64,000 nt of DNA, from NCBI RefSeq assembly GCF_024713975.1, contig NC_091103.1, positions 2,155,501-2,219,500 of the forward strand, given 5' to 3'. This DNA comes from Paralichthys olivaceus (Eukaryota > Chordata > Actinopteri > Pleuronectiformes > Paralichthyidae). Shown here in pieces: positions 22,183 to 32,800 of this stretch. Within the stretch, counting starts at the first letter, position 1, and the number at the start of each line of letters is the position of its first letter. Made by a program: the position numbers and the translations under genes. The notes below the pieces were generated by a model. That model was not told the origin of the DNA and ran no database searches. It saw nothing but the letters and a program-made list of their open reading frames with translations.

Positions 22183-25100
22183 TTTTATACGTGATGAGAG
22201 GAAAAACAGACACGTGGGGTTTCGGCTGGTGAGGACACGAAATGAGCCCAAATGTGATGCTTCAGTGGCACACAACTAATTAGTAATACACAGTAAATCC
22301 GAGCATCACTGGTAAGTGAGTTGGCTGGTGTGGTCAACTGCAAGCTGCCAGTGTGTACACAAGACACACACACATCTAGTCATGGAATAAGTAGAGAAGA
22401 CACTGTTGTCAAACCTCATTGACACCAACACAAACCACCAGGATGCAACTTCAGACAGGATGCAGCTTCACCTCAGATAATACTGTTCCATTTCTCCAAG
22501 AGAAAGAACCCATGACTGAGGTGGGGGGGTTACAAAAGACCTCAAACATCCTGCAAGGATGACTAATGACCCCTTCTCCTCGCTAGTCTTGCTTGCCTTT
22601 TTCTTTTCAGTTTGGAATCTGAGGACATTTTTGCTTTTGTATTTGAACCGGAGTAGCTATTGATACCATGACACTCATTTCAGATCAAAACCATGTTCTC
22701 CAGGATTGTATGTTACAGAGCATCTGGACCCCACATGAGAAATGTGTTTCAGCTCACATCCATCAGCATCATAACTCATCGGATCACAGATGGAAGTTGT
22801 CTGATATTTTTGACACTTGTACAGTGAAATGATACGGCAGATTGTACACTTCTATTTCAGTTGAAGGCTTCTTTGTTATTTTCTTTGCAAGGAAATGAAA
22901 GTGGACCTTCTTATGAACTGCTTGGTGGAGAGATTAAACAGTGGAATGTGTTGAACCAGTGGGTGAATTGTTACACACATAACAGGTCACAGGTTTGTTT
23001 TCAATTTATTTTATCTGTTTTTTCCAGCGTAGTCCTGACATAGCATCATTAAAATGCCAATAACTTATATGCAGAGGTGTGTGTATGTAGCCCTTTGTTT
23101 ACGCTTTCCCTACTGAGCAAACAAGTCGACACTATTTCTTTAAAATCAAGGGACGTGACTCGGAGTGAAAAGAGGATGACGCTACATGTACAGAGGTTGT
23201 AAGCCTCCCCATCTGTGTTCATGTGAAGGTGTTGCTTCGTGTGTGTGTGTGTGCATGTGTTTGTGTGCGTGCTTGTGTGTGTGTCAGTATTCACAGATAG
23301 AACTCTGGGTGCTCAAGTGCTCCACTGATGACTACCAGCCTTACACCAGCTTGCAGTTATCTGTCTGTAGACGGACCCATACTTCTAAGTGCTAATTAAA
23401 CTTACACCCTTAAGGGCACAACAATGGGGACCAATAATGTGGTGTGAGTGTATCTGTGCATCTGGCCTTTCCTCTCCACTCTAATATCCCATAAATGAAA
23501 GGTTCCATGTATGTTTTTTACTGGACTGTTTCTTCTTGCCTCCATCAGCCAAAGTGTTTATGACCAGAATCTCATCTTTTGTTTCCTCTCACAGCTGAAG
23601 TGTCTCGGTTCAGCTCTTAAAGCTGTGACGTTCACTTACTCAGTACAAATCATCGTTCCCACCGATTTATGTTGCTGCTGAGCTACAGCTGCTGGTCCAT
23701 GTCGTATTTAAAGGATCTGTTCACTCAAATTTAATTTTTTTTAAAAATAATTTGTCTCACTCACCCGTAGAGAAGCGGTTCCCCATCTTTCACCAGATTT
23801 CCATGACAGAGAAATGTTGTATCAGCTGATATTCATTAATTTTACTTAAACAAATAGAATAAACAAAATCTGCAATATTAACCAATTGGTTATTCATATG
23901 GTTGACATAGAATTTCACTCACACTAAACATATCTTAAACATTTCACCTGTGGATTAGATTTCATCAGTCCAGCTCCGTCTGTTTCTCTTTCATACTGTC
24001 AGAGGTGATCATAGCTGGGTAACTCAAACCAAATCAATTCAAGGTAAAATCATAATGTGATTCAATTCTAAATTAAAATGAATGTAACTCTAGAGTCATG
24101 AACACAGTGGTTACAGAGAGAAATAACTGATGAGATTTTGCTCTGAGCCGTTGCGTCCTGATAGAATGTGTGAGTCCAGCTGGAAAAACAGATTTAGGCA
24201 TTAATATCTGCAACATTACTGAAAATGATGCCTTCACCTCCCCCACTGTTTTTTTAATGAATGAAGAAATGAAGCTTTGTCTCGATGTTGCTTCAGTGCT
24301 GTGGGACGTCTCCCTCTCGAGCAGTGATGTGAGTCAGTGGGTCCAGCTGAGGAGGTCCAGCCTTAGTCCCCTTAAAGGACGCTCCGCTCACGGTGCTTCA
24401 ACAGGCACAGTCCCCCCCAACACTCCCCCACCCCCTTCAGTGACAGAACGTTTGTACAGTGTATGTAAACCTGAGGGCGTTCACTACTCACCTCCCTCCT
24501 ACTCACATCCCTTCATCCTCTTCTATCTCCTACCCTCATCCCTTTATCTCCCCCTACCTTTGCCCTCGTCTCTTTCCTTCCCCCGCTCACCCTCATCCCT
24601 TCATCCTCTTCTCTGTCTTTTGCTCTTCCCTATCCATATCCCTTGATCCTCTTCACTCTCATTCCCTCCTGTCTAACCTCATCTGCTCAACCCTTTATCC
24701 TCTTCTCCCTCCCACCTTGATCCCTAACCTCACCCCTTCATCCTCTTCTCCCTCCTTCCTTTACTCTCACCTTCATCCTCTCCTCCCTACTTCCACCCCT
24801 CTCATCCTCATCCCTTCATCCTCATCTCCTTCTCCCTCCCTCCCTCCCTCTCACCTTCATCCTCTTTTCCCTCCCTCCTTCCCTCTCAACCTCATCCCTT
24901 TATCCTCTTCTCCCACCTCACCCTCACCTTCCTCCTTCCCTCCCTCTCACCCCTTCATCCTCTTCTCCCTCCTTCCCTCAGTCTCAGCCTATCAGACGAT
25001 TCTGCACCTCAACATCCAGTTCATTATTCCAGTGAAACCTTTAAATGACACATTGTTGTGGCAAGTGAAGCAGTTCAAGATTCAAGATGGTCAATTCACA

Positions 25101-25760
25101 TCTTGTCCTTATGAAGAAAAATTGAATGGGGGAAAATTGAGCCTGAGATACTTGTACATGGTTAAGATATGTTAATTCCATACTAGCTGTTGTGTTCTTT
25201 CTGCCTCACCCTCTGCTACACTGACTGTGTTTTAATCAAAGGTCATTTCTCTGCTTGTTGAACTGCAGTCTGGTCTGTTAGAGCTGCTGTGGTTACCCGC
25301 TGGCAAGAGACTCCTGCTCCTCTGTGGCGGAGAAAGATTTCTCTGTGTCACCTGTAAAAGTTCAACAAAGCTCCTGTTTCCACTGATTTTGACATGAAGT
25401 GTTTTCTCTCCATACTCAAGCTGAAGTATCAGTGTCTCACCACGATGTCACGTATTCTGTTTGGCCGACAGGAAAAAGAAGAGAACATTTAAAAAGATGG
25501 ACTCAGACATGTGTTTTTAAAGCAGTGTTTAAATGTATTGAGAGTGTCTTTCCTTTAATATGACCGTGATAAATCAGCTGACTGGTGGAATGTAGGAGAC
25601 AGGGTTTGACTTGACAACATGGAATTGTCATTGTGATCTACTGAGATCTGAAAGGGAATGGAATAGTTGTAAGGGCTGGAGGAGGGGTGGTGGGTCAGGG
25701 TGTGGGCTTGCTGTGGACGTTGGACAAATGTTAAATAAAGCTGTGATCTCTCCTCTCTCA
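22183..25760 (+). other. Probable long 3' UTR of APPBP2
   Basis: No coding exon is supported after the APPBP2 stop. A plus-strand AATAAA at 25734-25739 is the best polyadenylation signal seen. Mammalian APPBP2 also has a 3' UTR of several kb, so this assignment is reasonable but inferred. It includes a GT microsatellite (about 23237-23285), a probable dispersed repeat (about 23712-23790) and a pyrimidine tract (24480-24990). Long open frames in the pyrimidine tract are compositional artefacts. Confidence 0.45.
24480..24990 (+). repeat. Pyrimidine-rich minisatellite, about 500 bp
   Basis: Nearly pure C/T sequence with an irregular repeated unit of the form CATCCCTTCATCCTCTTCTC. Purines occur mainly as isolated A in CATCC and CACC. 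Such homopurine/homopyrimidine tracts can form triplex DNA. It lies about 2.3 kb after the APPBP2 stop. Confidence 0.8.
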
Positions 25761-26603
25761 AAAGAGTTGAGATGAGGTGACTGACATCAAATGTGATGAG
25801 GGAATGTTTCACTGTTGTCTTGTTACTGCTTCACTGTTAGCTGCAAAAACATTAAAACTTAAAATGTATCCTTGATCACAATCACCACATGGATCTCTCT
25901 TGTGTTCGCACCTTTAACATCCTAGAAATTAAACCATACAGGGTCAGTACAGTTGCCTCACAGGAAGGTGGTTATGAGTTTGAGTGTTTCCAGAAGGAGT
26001 TCTTCCCGTGTCTGTTCGGCTTTTCTCCAGCTTCCTCCCTCAGTCCAAAAATAACGCAAGTTAATCGGAGACTCTAAATTGCTTGTACGTGTGAATATGA
26101 GTTTAGCTGGTTGTTTTCATATCACACAATTAGAACAACACCTACATCCAGTAAAATCATTGGTTCATGGGCGCTGGATCGAGTAAACATTAAAAAAAAG
26201 AAATCTGTACATCCAAAGATCCTGAAGGATTGATTTACCACCAGGGACGTTTCGAGCACAAGGCCCTTCCTTAGACTTAAGAGCAGAGTCACCAGCTTAA
26301 ATACCCACAATGCATTTTGAACAATGTCACTGCTAAAAGTATATATACATAAAAAAAATGTTTACAAAATAAACACTGAATTCCTATTAAAGTATAAATA
26401 AGTGACAGGTACAGATACAGATGTTGCTGACTGATACATTCAATATGGTGGTTCAGAAAAATATAATGACAACACATTTCTTCAATAGAACAAAAAGTTA
26501 AAATGCAGCTCATGTGACAACAGAGCAGTGATCCTGACCGTTGTTCATCTACAAGTGATGGAATAACATCAGGGTGTAGACGGGACAGTGAAAGTCGAGG
26601 TTT
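25761..26603. other. Convergent intergenic region between APPBP2 and the phosphotransferase gene
   Basis: No gene is supported. It contains a dispersed repeat at about 25945-26120 and a motif GGACGTTTCGAGCACAAGGC at about 26245 resembling another common fish repeat. I saw no convincing minus-strand AATAAA for the phosphotransferase gene. Confidence 0.4.
25945..26120 (+). repeat. Common teleost dispersed repeat copy
   Basis: The series GTTGCCTCACAGGAAGG, GAGTTTGAGTGTTTCCAG, CTCCAGCTTCCTCCCTCAGT, CCAAAAATAACGCAAGTTAA and GGAGACTCTAAATTGC is a mutated copy of a repeat I recall as very common in fish. Exact class not assigned. Confidence 0.5.
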
Positions 26604-28555
26604 TCAGTTGTTTTTCTCCTCCGGCTCATCGTTAGTGAGATATTCAATGTGTGTCCATAAACACCAGACCTGCAGAGTAAAAGGATGGGAGTACATATAC
26701 AACTTTACAACCGAGCAGCAACCACATGTCTCTTCAACACGTGTCGTCATGTAACTGATCATCGCAGGTGATTGGGTGTTTGAAGACGAGTTCTCACCTC
26801 CACAGACAGAGCCAGCAAGCGGCCTGCAGCCAGCAGCACGGTCCCCAGGGCCTGGGTCCAGAGAGGTAGATAGAACCAGTGAGACAGGAAACCCTGCTGA
26901 TAACCATACAGCCACAGAGGGAGGCAGTGCAGCCCGCTCACCACCCATGTGCCCAGTGGTGTCCGGAACCCTAACAGCACATACATTCAAATGAATTTAC
27001 ACAATCTGAGATTAGACCTGATCTGCACATTAAGTACAGCAGCAGAATGTTACCGTTTGCCATGACGACCTGAATGAACCGAGGGCTGCTGGTGAAGCTG
27101 TTCTTCCAGTGGACGCCTCTGGGATTGTGGTTACACACAAACACACACCACTCCAGTGCAGACACCAGCCAACCCCACTAGACGACAACACACACAAATG
27201 ACAACAGACAACAACATTATTCAGAACAATACCTGTACATTATGTCTTGCACTAATGACACACCTGAAGTTCTTACGTCTGTTTCTCCAAAACTTCACTC
27301 ACATTTTTCCTGAGAGATCTCCAGTCACACTTTTTAAAATGTGGGACACTTGTGACAGACAGATGAATCAAAAGTAAAGAGCTTTACTTCCAATACTGCA
27401 GCCAGCCACCAGGGGCCATTAAGAGACTTTTGGGGAGCAGTCATATCATCCATCTTTATATACAGTGTATGTGTGGAGCTGGTGGTCATGGTTTGAGTTG
27501 GAAAATGGGTTTTTTAAACAATAATATTAATTTATTGAATTTTTTTAAAGTGTTAAACATGAAAATACTGTCTCTGTCATTTTATCAACTTATAAGAGTT
27601 TGTAAGAAAACAGGGGAAAGCTGCAGAAATGTTTTGTGTTAGTCATTCTGAATGAAAGGGCTCACGTGTGTGTGTGGGTGTGGTTCTAGACTTGATTTAA
27701 AATCTAAATCTAGAGAGACTCATTTACAGGATTTCAAGTGAACACCTGGTGTGAATGTGTGTATACAGCGCTGTGTGTGTTGAATGTGCTGCAGTCACCA
27801 GACCTCGAACAGCAGGCCCCACAGCATCCCTCTCCCCAGATTGTCCACCGCTACGTCCAGCCAGGCCCCGAACCTGGAGCTCTGGCCCAGCCTCCTCGCC
27901 AGCCACCCATCCACTCCTGCATACAACACATTAAGAATAAACACATGATGCACTAGAATACAGTCTTCTACACTTCTATGCACTGTTTATAGTTTTACAC
28001 ACGGTTACACTACATTCCTATTCCACAATTTAGTGTTTATTGCTTTATTATTATTGTTTATTCAATGTTTGCTTAAACACCATGGGTTTGAGAGTCTCAC
28101 AATTTCAATACTACACATGTCCTGTACATTTGCAGAATTGACGATAAAGCAAACTTTGAACTTGAATCTTTTATAAGTTGTGACAGGATGCACCATGACT
28201 TGCAGGTGAGGCAAACAAAACTTGGAGCTACGTGTCAAACGAGTTAAACACATGCTACGTCACCATCAAGTGCTATGAAGAGCGAGTAAAGAGGGACGAA
28301 GGCTGCTGGTGTCTCAGAGGAAGCCCACGCAGCAAACACAAGGCCGATCCTGATGTATCCTGGAAGAGACAGACACAAAAGAACAACCGAGACAAATCCC
28401 TCGTGAACTCTGTGACATAAGAAGTTCAAGATGAGGATTCACATCACAACATCACAGTCACATCCACATACAGAGAGCACTTCCTCATAATCCAACATAT
28501 GTTTCCCACCAATAATATTCGGCCAGTACAGCAACACGTGGAGTCCCATCTCCAT
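26604..28555 (-). CDS. CDP-alcohol phosphotransferase, CDIPT (phosphatidylinositol synthase)-like, 6 exons, about 205 aa
   Basis: Exons: 28555-28510, 28359-28264, 27916-27804, 27177-27054, 26970-26798 and 26669-26604, all with GT-AG introns, 618 nt including the stop. Exons 2 and 3 join to give the full family signature D(x)2DG(x)2AR(x)8G(x)3D(x)3D, with Asp47, Asp50, Gly51, Ala54, Arg55, Gly64, Asp68 and Asp72. These residues bind metal and the CDP moiety. The first segment, WPNIIGYIRIG, matches the start of phosphatidylinositol synthase. Several hydrophobic stretches predict a polytopic ER-type membrane enzyme that joins a CDP-lipid to an alcohol. Overall length matches CDIPT (213 aa in human), but the C-terminal half is Trp-rich and divergent, so the alcohol substrate is uncertain. 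A second ATG lies two codons in; the first was chosen because the frame has a stop shortly upstream. Confidence 0.85.
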
Positions 28556-28782
28556 CCAGCAGCTTGTCCATGTAAGTCCACATCTGTAGGTTTATACAAC
28601 CGGCACAATAAACCCTCTGATGTGTCCACGTCCTCCTGCAGCGTCCTCAGGTGCTGTCACCGGGACGAGCCGCGACCGTGGGCGCTTCTGTTGTTCGTCA
28701 CAGCCTCTGAGCGACGCTTATAGACGGCGGTGCAATGCCTCGATGTAAACACGAGGAGGCAAACGAGGCACCTGGATGAAAT

Positions 28783-29215
28783 GAGATAGATAGAGACTTT
28801 ATTGTTCCCGCAGGAAATTCAAGCATCCAGTAAACATACGTTAGAGTTAACTTATACATTAGAATCAACTTATAACACAGTAACCATACGTTGAAATTGT
28901 CCTGAGATGAATGTACATTTAAATGTTCACAGGATAGCATAGGATTTAAATATATACAGAGGAATTAAAAATGTGCAGGAGTTAAAATATTAAAGTTAAA
29001 AAATGTGCAGAAAATGTGCATAGAACATAAATATAGAACTGTGTTAAGTTAACCCTTGCTAATCGTCTATACAAAAACTAGAAAGTAGCTGTGGAAATAA
29101 AAAAGTTTTATACAACTATAAACTATATTAAAAATATAAAGTGACCGTAGAAGTAAAAATATTTTATACAGACATGAGAAATAACTACAGATGGGGATAA
29201 ATGATGATAAAAGAC
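28783..29215 (+). repeat. Dispersed repeat, ACTTTATTG...GGAAATTC family
   Basis: GATAGATAGAGACTTTATTG followed by TTCCCGCAGGAAATTC is a mutated copy of a motif found at the end of a common fish element. A related copy is at 42256. The following AT-rich tail contains internal short near-repeats around GTTTTATACA and ATTTTATACA. It is probably derived from a non-LTR or similar element; the end is approximate. Confidence 0.45.
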
Positions 29216-29572
29216 TGTGTGCAATTAAATTAGGCTGTAAACAGATGAATGTAATGAATGAATGAAAGTCAAAGTCTTTGTCTACGCGCACATTAATTAA
29301 ACTACGATTGAAATTTACGAGAAAAAAGTGAAATTGAAGCTTTAACGCGGAGTGTGTGTCTGTGTGTGATGCAGCAGCAGCCACACGATGGCGCCACTCA
29401 CACTCCTGTGCGTGTCCACGCGCACTCACAGCTCGGCGTGAGAGCGCGTCATCGATCTAAATGTTTACACTTTGTAAATCAGAGGGGGAGACAAAAAAAA
29501 AACCGTAGAAGAAGAGGACGTGAACAACAACCGACAACAACCGACCGGTGTCCGGTCACTTCTCCGGTTCAA

Positions 29573-29588
29573 GGGGGGGGGGGGGGGA
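29573..29588. repeat. Poly-G tract upstream of USP32
   Basis: A run of about 15 G residues lies about 200 bp before the USP32 start codon. It is a possible G-quadruplex on the plus strand. Confidence 0.6.
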
Positions 29589-29660
29589 GCGGATCAACTG
29601 ACCTGTGGAGTCCGATCATGTGACAGAGTGGAGGCGTCGCTGAAAACATTCACCCGTTCA

Positions 29661-29661
<1 letters not shown>

Positions 29662-29695
<34 letters not shown>
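29662..29695. repeat. (CA)n microsatellite upstream of USP32
   Basis: An almost perfect CA dinucleotide run of about 17 units lies about 95 bp before the USP32 start codon. Confidence 0.9.
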
Positions 29696-29779
29696 ACCAG
29701 GAACCGATTTCACAATAAATGGATAAGGAGACAAACACCCCGGGTCCGCTCGGCTCCTCTCTCCGCTCCGCGCAGTGAA

Positions 29780-29830
29780 ATGAGGGAGCATGGGGGCCAA
29801 AGAGTCGAGGATAGGGTTCCTGTCGTATGA
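29780..29830 (+). CDS. Overlapping upstream ORF at the USP32 start (16 codons)
   Basis: ATG at 29780 lies 10 bp before the USP32 ATG, in another frame. It reads [16 protein letters not shown] and stops at 29828-29830, inside USP32 exon 1. If the 5' UTR includes it, scanning ribosomes meet this ATG first, which could lower USP32 translation. Seen in sequence; effect inferred. Confidence 0.4.
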   Translation: MREHGGQRVEDRVPVV

Positions 29831-32800
29831 CGAGGCCGTGAAGAGAGGTAAGCCGCAGAGCAACACACTAAATCCGCCTCGGCGGCGCTAGCTTAGCCGA
29901 AGCTATCGGGCTAACCTGGTGCATATGAGGAGCACGTCCCGGACCACGCACCGGGGGTCGAGCGGTCTAAGTGGCCGCGATGATTGTACCGGACGGTCCC
30001 CGCGTCAGAAAATAACACGCGTCCTCTGCGACATCGCTCGCGTCCACGCTCGTGTTCGGCACCGACACATAACGGGAAGCTGCCCGGGTTCAGGCGATAC
30101 CTTGAGGTTAACTACAGCTAAAGCCCGGACCTCCAGTCGCTGCCCCCCGCCTCATGATAACACCGAGCAGGGCAGCGGCGAGGAGCGTCCCCCAGTAAAG
30201 AAAGCTGAAGCGAACCGTCGTTAAAGTCTGTTTGTGTTTTAATTTCACTCCGAAACGATGCGTTCTTCCGACGAGTGTCGGTGAAACACTGACCCGTCGT
30301 CTGTGACGTCTGAGCCGTCGCCTTTCAGCGGGGTCACGTTAAATTGACAGATTTGTGAACGGGGTTTGGTGTGACGCTGTCAGGACCAGTGAGCGGTGGT
30401 TGTGGGGCCCGGGTCGGTCTGACACGGAGCTGTTTGAGACGCCTCGTCAGACGGACCCTGGATGTCTGACAGCTCGGTGTGTCTATTAGCCTTTTATCAC
30501 CACGGCTAGCTTAGCTGCTAGCTTCACCCTCCCGCTAGCTGCTCGCTACAGCTAAGTTCACAGGGGTGGTGGTGGTGGGGGGGGGGTCCCTCCGGACGGT
30601 TTCAGTTTTATTCTGTGTCTGTGATCACGTCGGTGTGTTTGTGTGTGTCCGTGGACTGTGTGGTGTCTGGTGGCTCGTGCAGCAGCTCGCGGCGCAGTCA
30701 GGGCGTTCGGTGGAACAACACGCTGCTGCAGCTCCTCTGCTGTTTTTAAACCGAGTCCTCGTTTGATCCTTGACAACATGGAGCGGTGTCTCCAGGCCTG
30801 TGTCCACTGCACCGTCCTCCACTCCTGTCATGACAGGTTATGTGCAGCTACAGTCACCAAGCCGGGGTCGAGCTGTGTTGCAGCTGATGCACAGTCCAGC
30901 ATTCATCAGGAAGCACATAGCAGATCTTATCCCTGATGGCATTCCTGCTGCACTTTGCTCCCCGGGTTGGCAGGAGCTGACCTTTGTCAGGTTGGATTCC
31001 AGGCATCGAGAGGTTGTTACACATTCATCCAGGAAACTGTCATATCTTTACCAGAGTCGTACAGGGAAGTTAGTCTGGTCTGTTCCTTGTGTTCATATTT
31101 AACTTCATGATTATGGCCTTTGACTGATGCTAACTCAAAGGGAGAGTACACCCGAAGATGAAAATGATCTACTCACCACTGTGCCGCTAGAGCTGGTGGG
31201 TGAAAAGTGTTTGAGTCCACTAAACACTTTTTGAGTTTCAGGGGTGAACAAGTGTTGCAGCCAAATCCAATACAATTGAAGTAACTGGGAACACAAGAAC
31301 AAAAACACAGAATGCCTCAATACTGCTGCTGTGGTGTCATCCAAGTGTCCGTAAGCCTTGACATTCACATCGCACTTGAAATGGTGTCATTTACACATTG
31401 TTTTTATCCTAAATGTCTACTCTTATCCTCAGCCCGGAGCCGGCTGTGGTCTCCCAGTTACTTCAATATGCCAGCAATGCTGTTTACCCCTAAACTCTAA
31501 AAGTGTTTTGTGGTCTCATACCTGTCACTTCACTCCCCCGTTGTGTTCTTTATTACCTACATGGCATTTTTTCAATTTCAGCTCCCTGTGTGGTGGTAGT
31601 AATAACATTCCTCAAGCTCATCGCCATTTCCACTATCACAATCACGTGATCGCAAGTAGTGGAAATTATTCAGCCATCTCGTCGTATCTGTCTAATCACA
31701 TCGCAGCATTCCTAATTCCCACAGCGGGCTTGACTGTGGCAATTTACGGCTCGGTTTTCATTCTAGCAGGACACCAGTAGGATAATCGTCAGGAAGCATA
31801 TTGAAAAGGTTAGCTTTTGATGTGTTCCTGTTGTAAGCTCAGCATCATTCAGACTTCCTTTAAGTTCAATGTTTTAATGCTGTATTTATTCACTTTTACT
31901 GTTTTTATCTGCAACACAACAGAACTGCCTGTTTACACCTATAGCAAAACTAGTGTTTCTGTAAAATAGACAGAAGTTGAGATTATCCTGTTCACCAGAC
32001 TCAAAACAAAGTAGCTCATCCAAGTAGCTGATGCTCAAATACTCTTGAACCTTTGATCAGTGCTGTATAAGATTGTGCATAGCGAGTGGAAAGCATTCAG
32101 ATAAAGATTTTATTGCAATGGATAACGAATAAGGAAGTGCTGTCACTGATAAGTAATATAAAACAACAATGTGGCTGCTTGATACAACTGATGTATTTAT
32201 TAATTATTCTTACGTTAACCACTATAGACACACAGGGAATTTAAACTCAGACAGGTCTCTGCCACAATTAAATAAAGTTTCCATGTCGAGCAGAGATTGA
32301 ACAGACAGGTTGTGAAGAGCTGAAATAGGACAACATGGTCCACTACTACCTGATAGGGATTCTCAGAAACCATGTTTTCAGAGGTGCAGAGCATAAACAG
32401 CTTTAACAACTTAGCAGTCTAGAAGATGCGATCACAGCACCTGCTCTCAGTGGGAAACCAGAGAGAAAACTCACACACATCACCCTCAGCTCACACAATA
32501 ATTGGTTATATACTCAAATGGGCAAAAACTGTCCCAGGTGGTCATCAGTGTGCCACCTGAGCATACATGTAGGGATGAAACGTTTACCTGACGGCTTTTG
32601 TACTGTTTAGTCTTTAATTACTGAGATGATTTGTTTGACACTGTCCAGCATCAAAGTCAGCAAGTCTCCAAGATGCAGAAGCAGCAAGCGCAGCATTTGT
32701 GTTGTAAAAATATGTTGTAAGGAGCGGCAGGCAGGTGGGGGCTGTTACTGAAGGAGAACTCTTAGTTATTTTTGGCCTTAGCTAAAAAATGCTAATATCC

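Larger units (their letters stand above)
28556..29789. other. Divergent intergenic region between the phosphotransferase gene and USP32
   Basis: It holds the promoters of both genes, about 1.2 kb apart in coding-start terms. Both ends are CpG-rich and the centre is AT-rich. A dispersed element occupies about 28783-29215, and a CA microsatellite and a poly-G run lie near USP32. No coding exon is supported. Confidence 0.55.

Noticed and set aside
24459..25175. 238-codon open frame on the plus strand
   Set aside because: It is mostly the pyrimidine tract, which cannot encode stop codons because they need purines. The Ser/Pro/Leu/His translation is an artefact.
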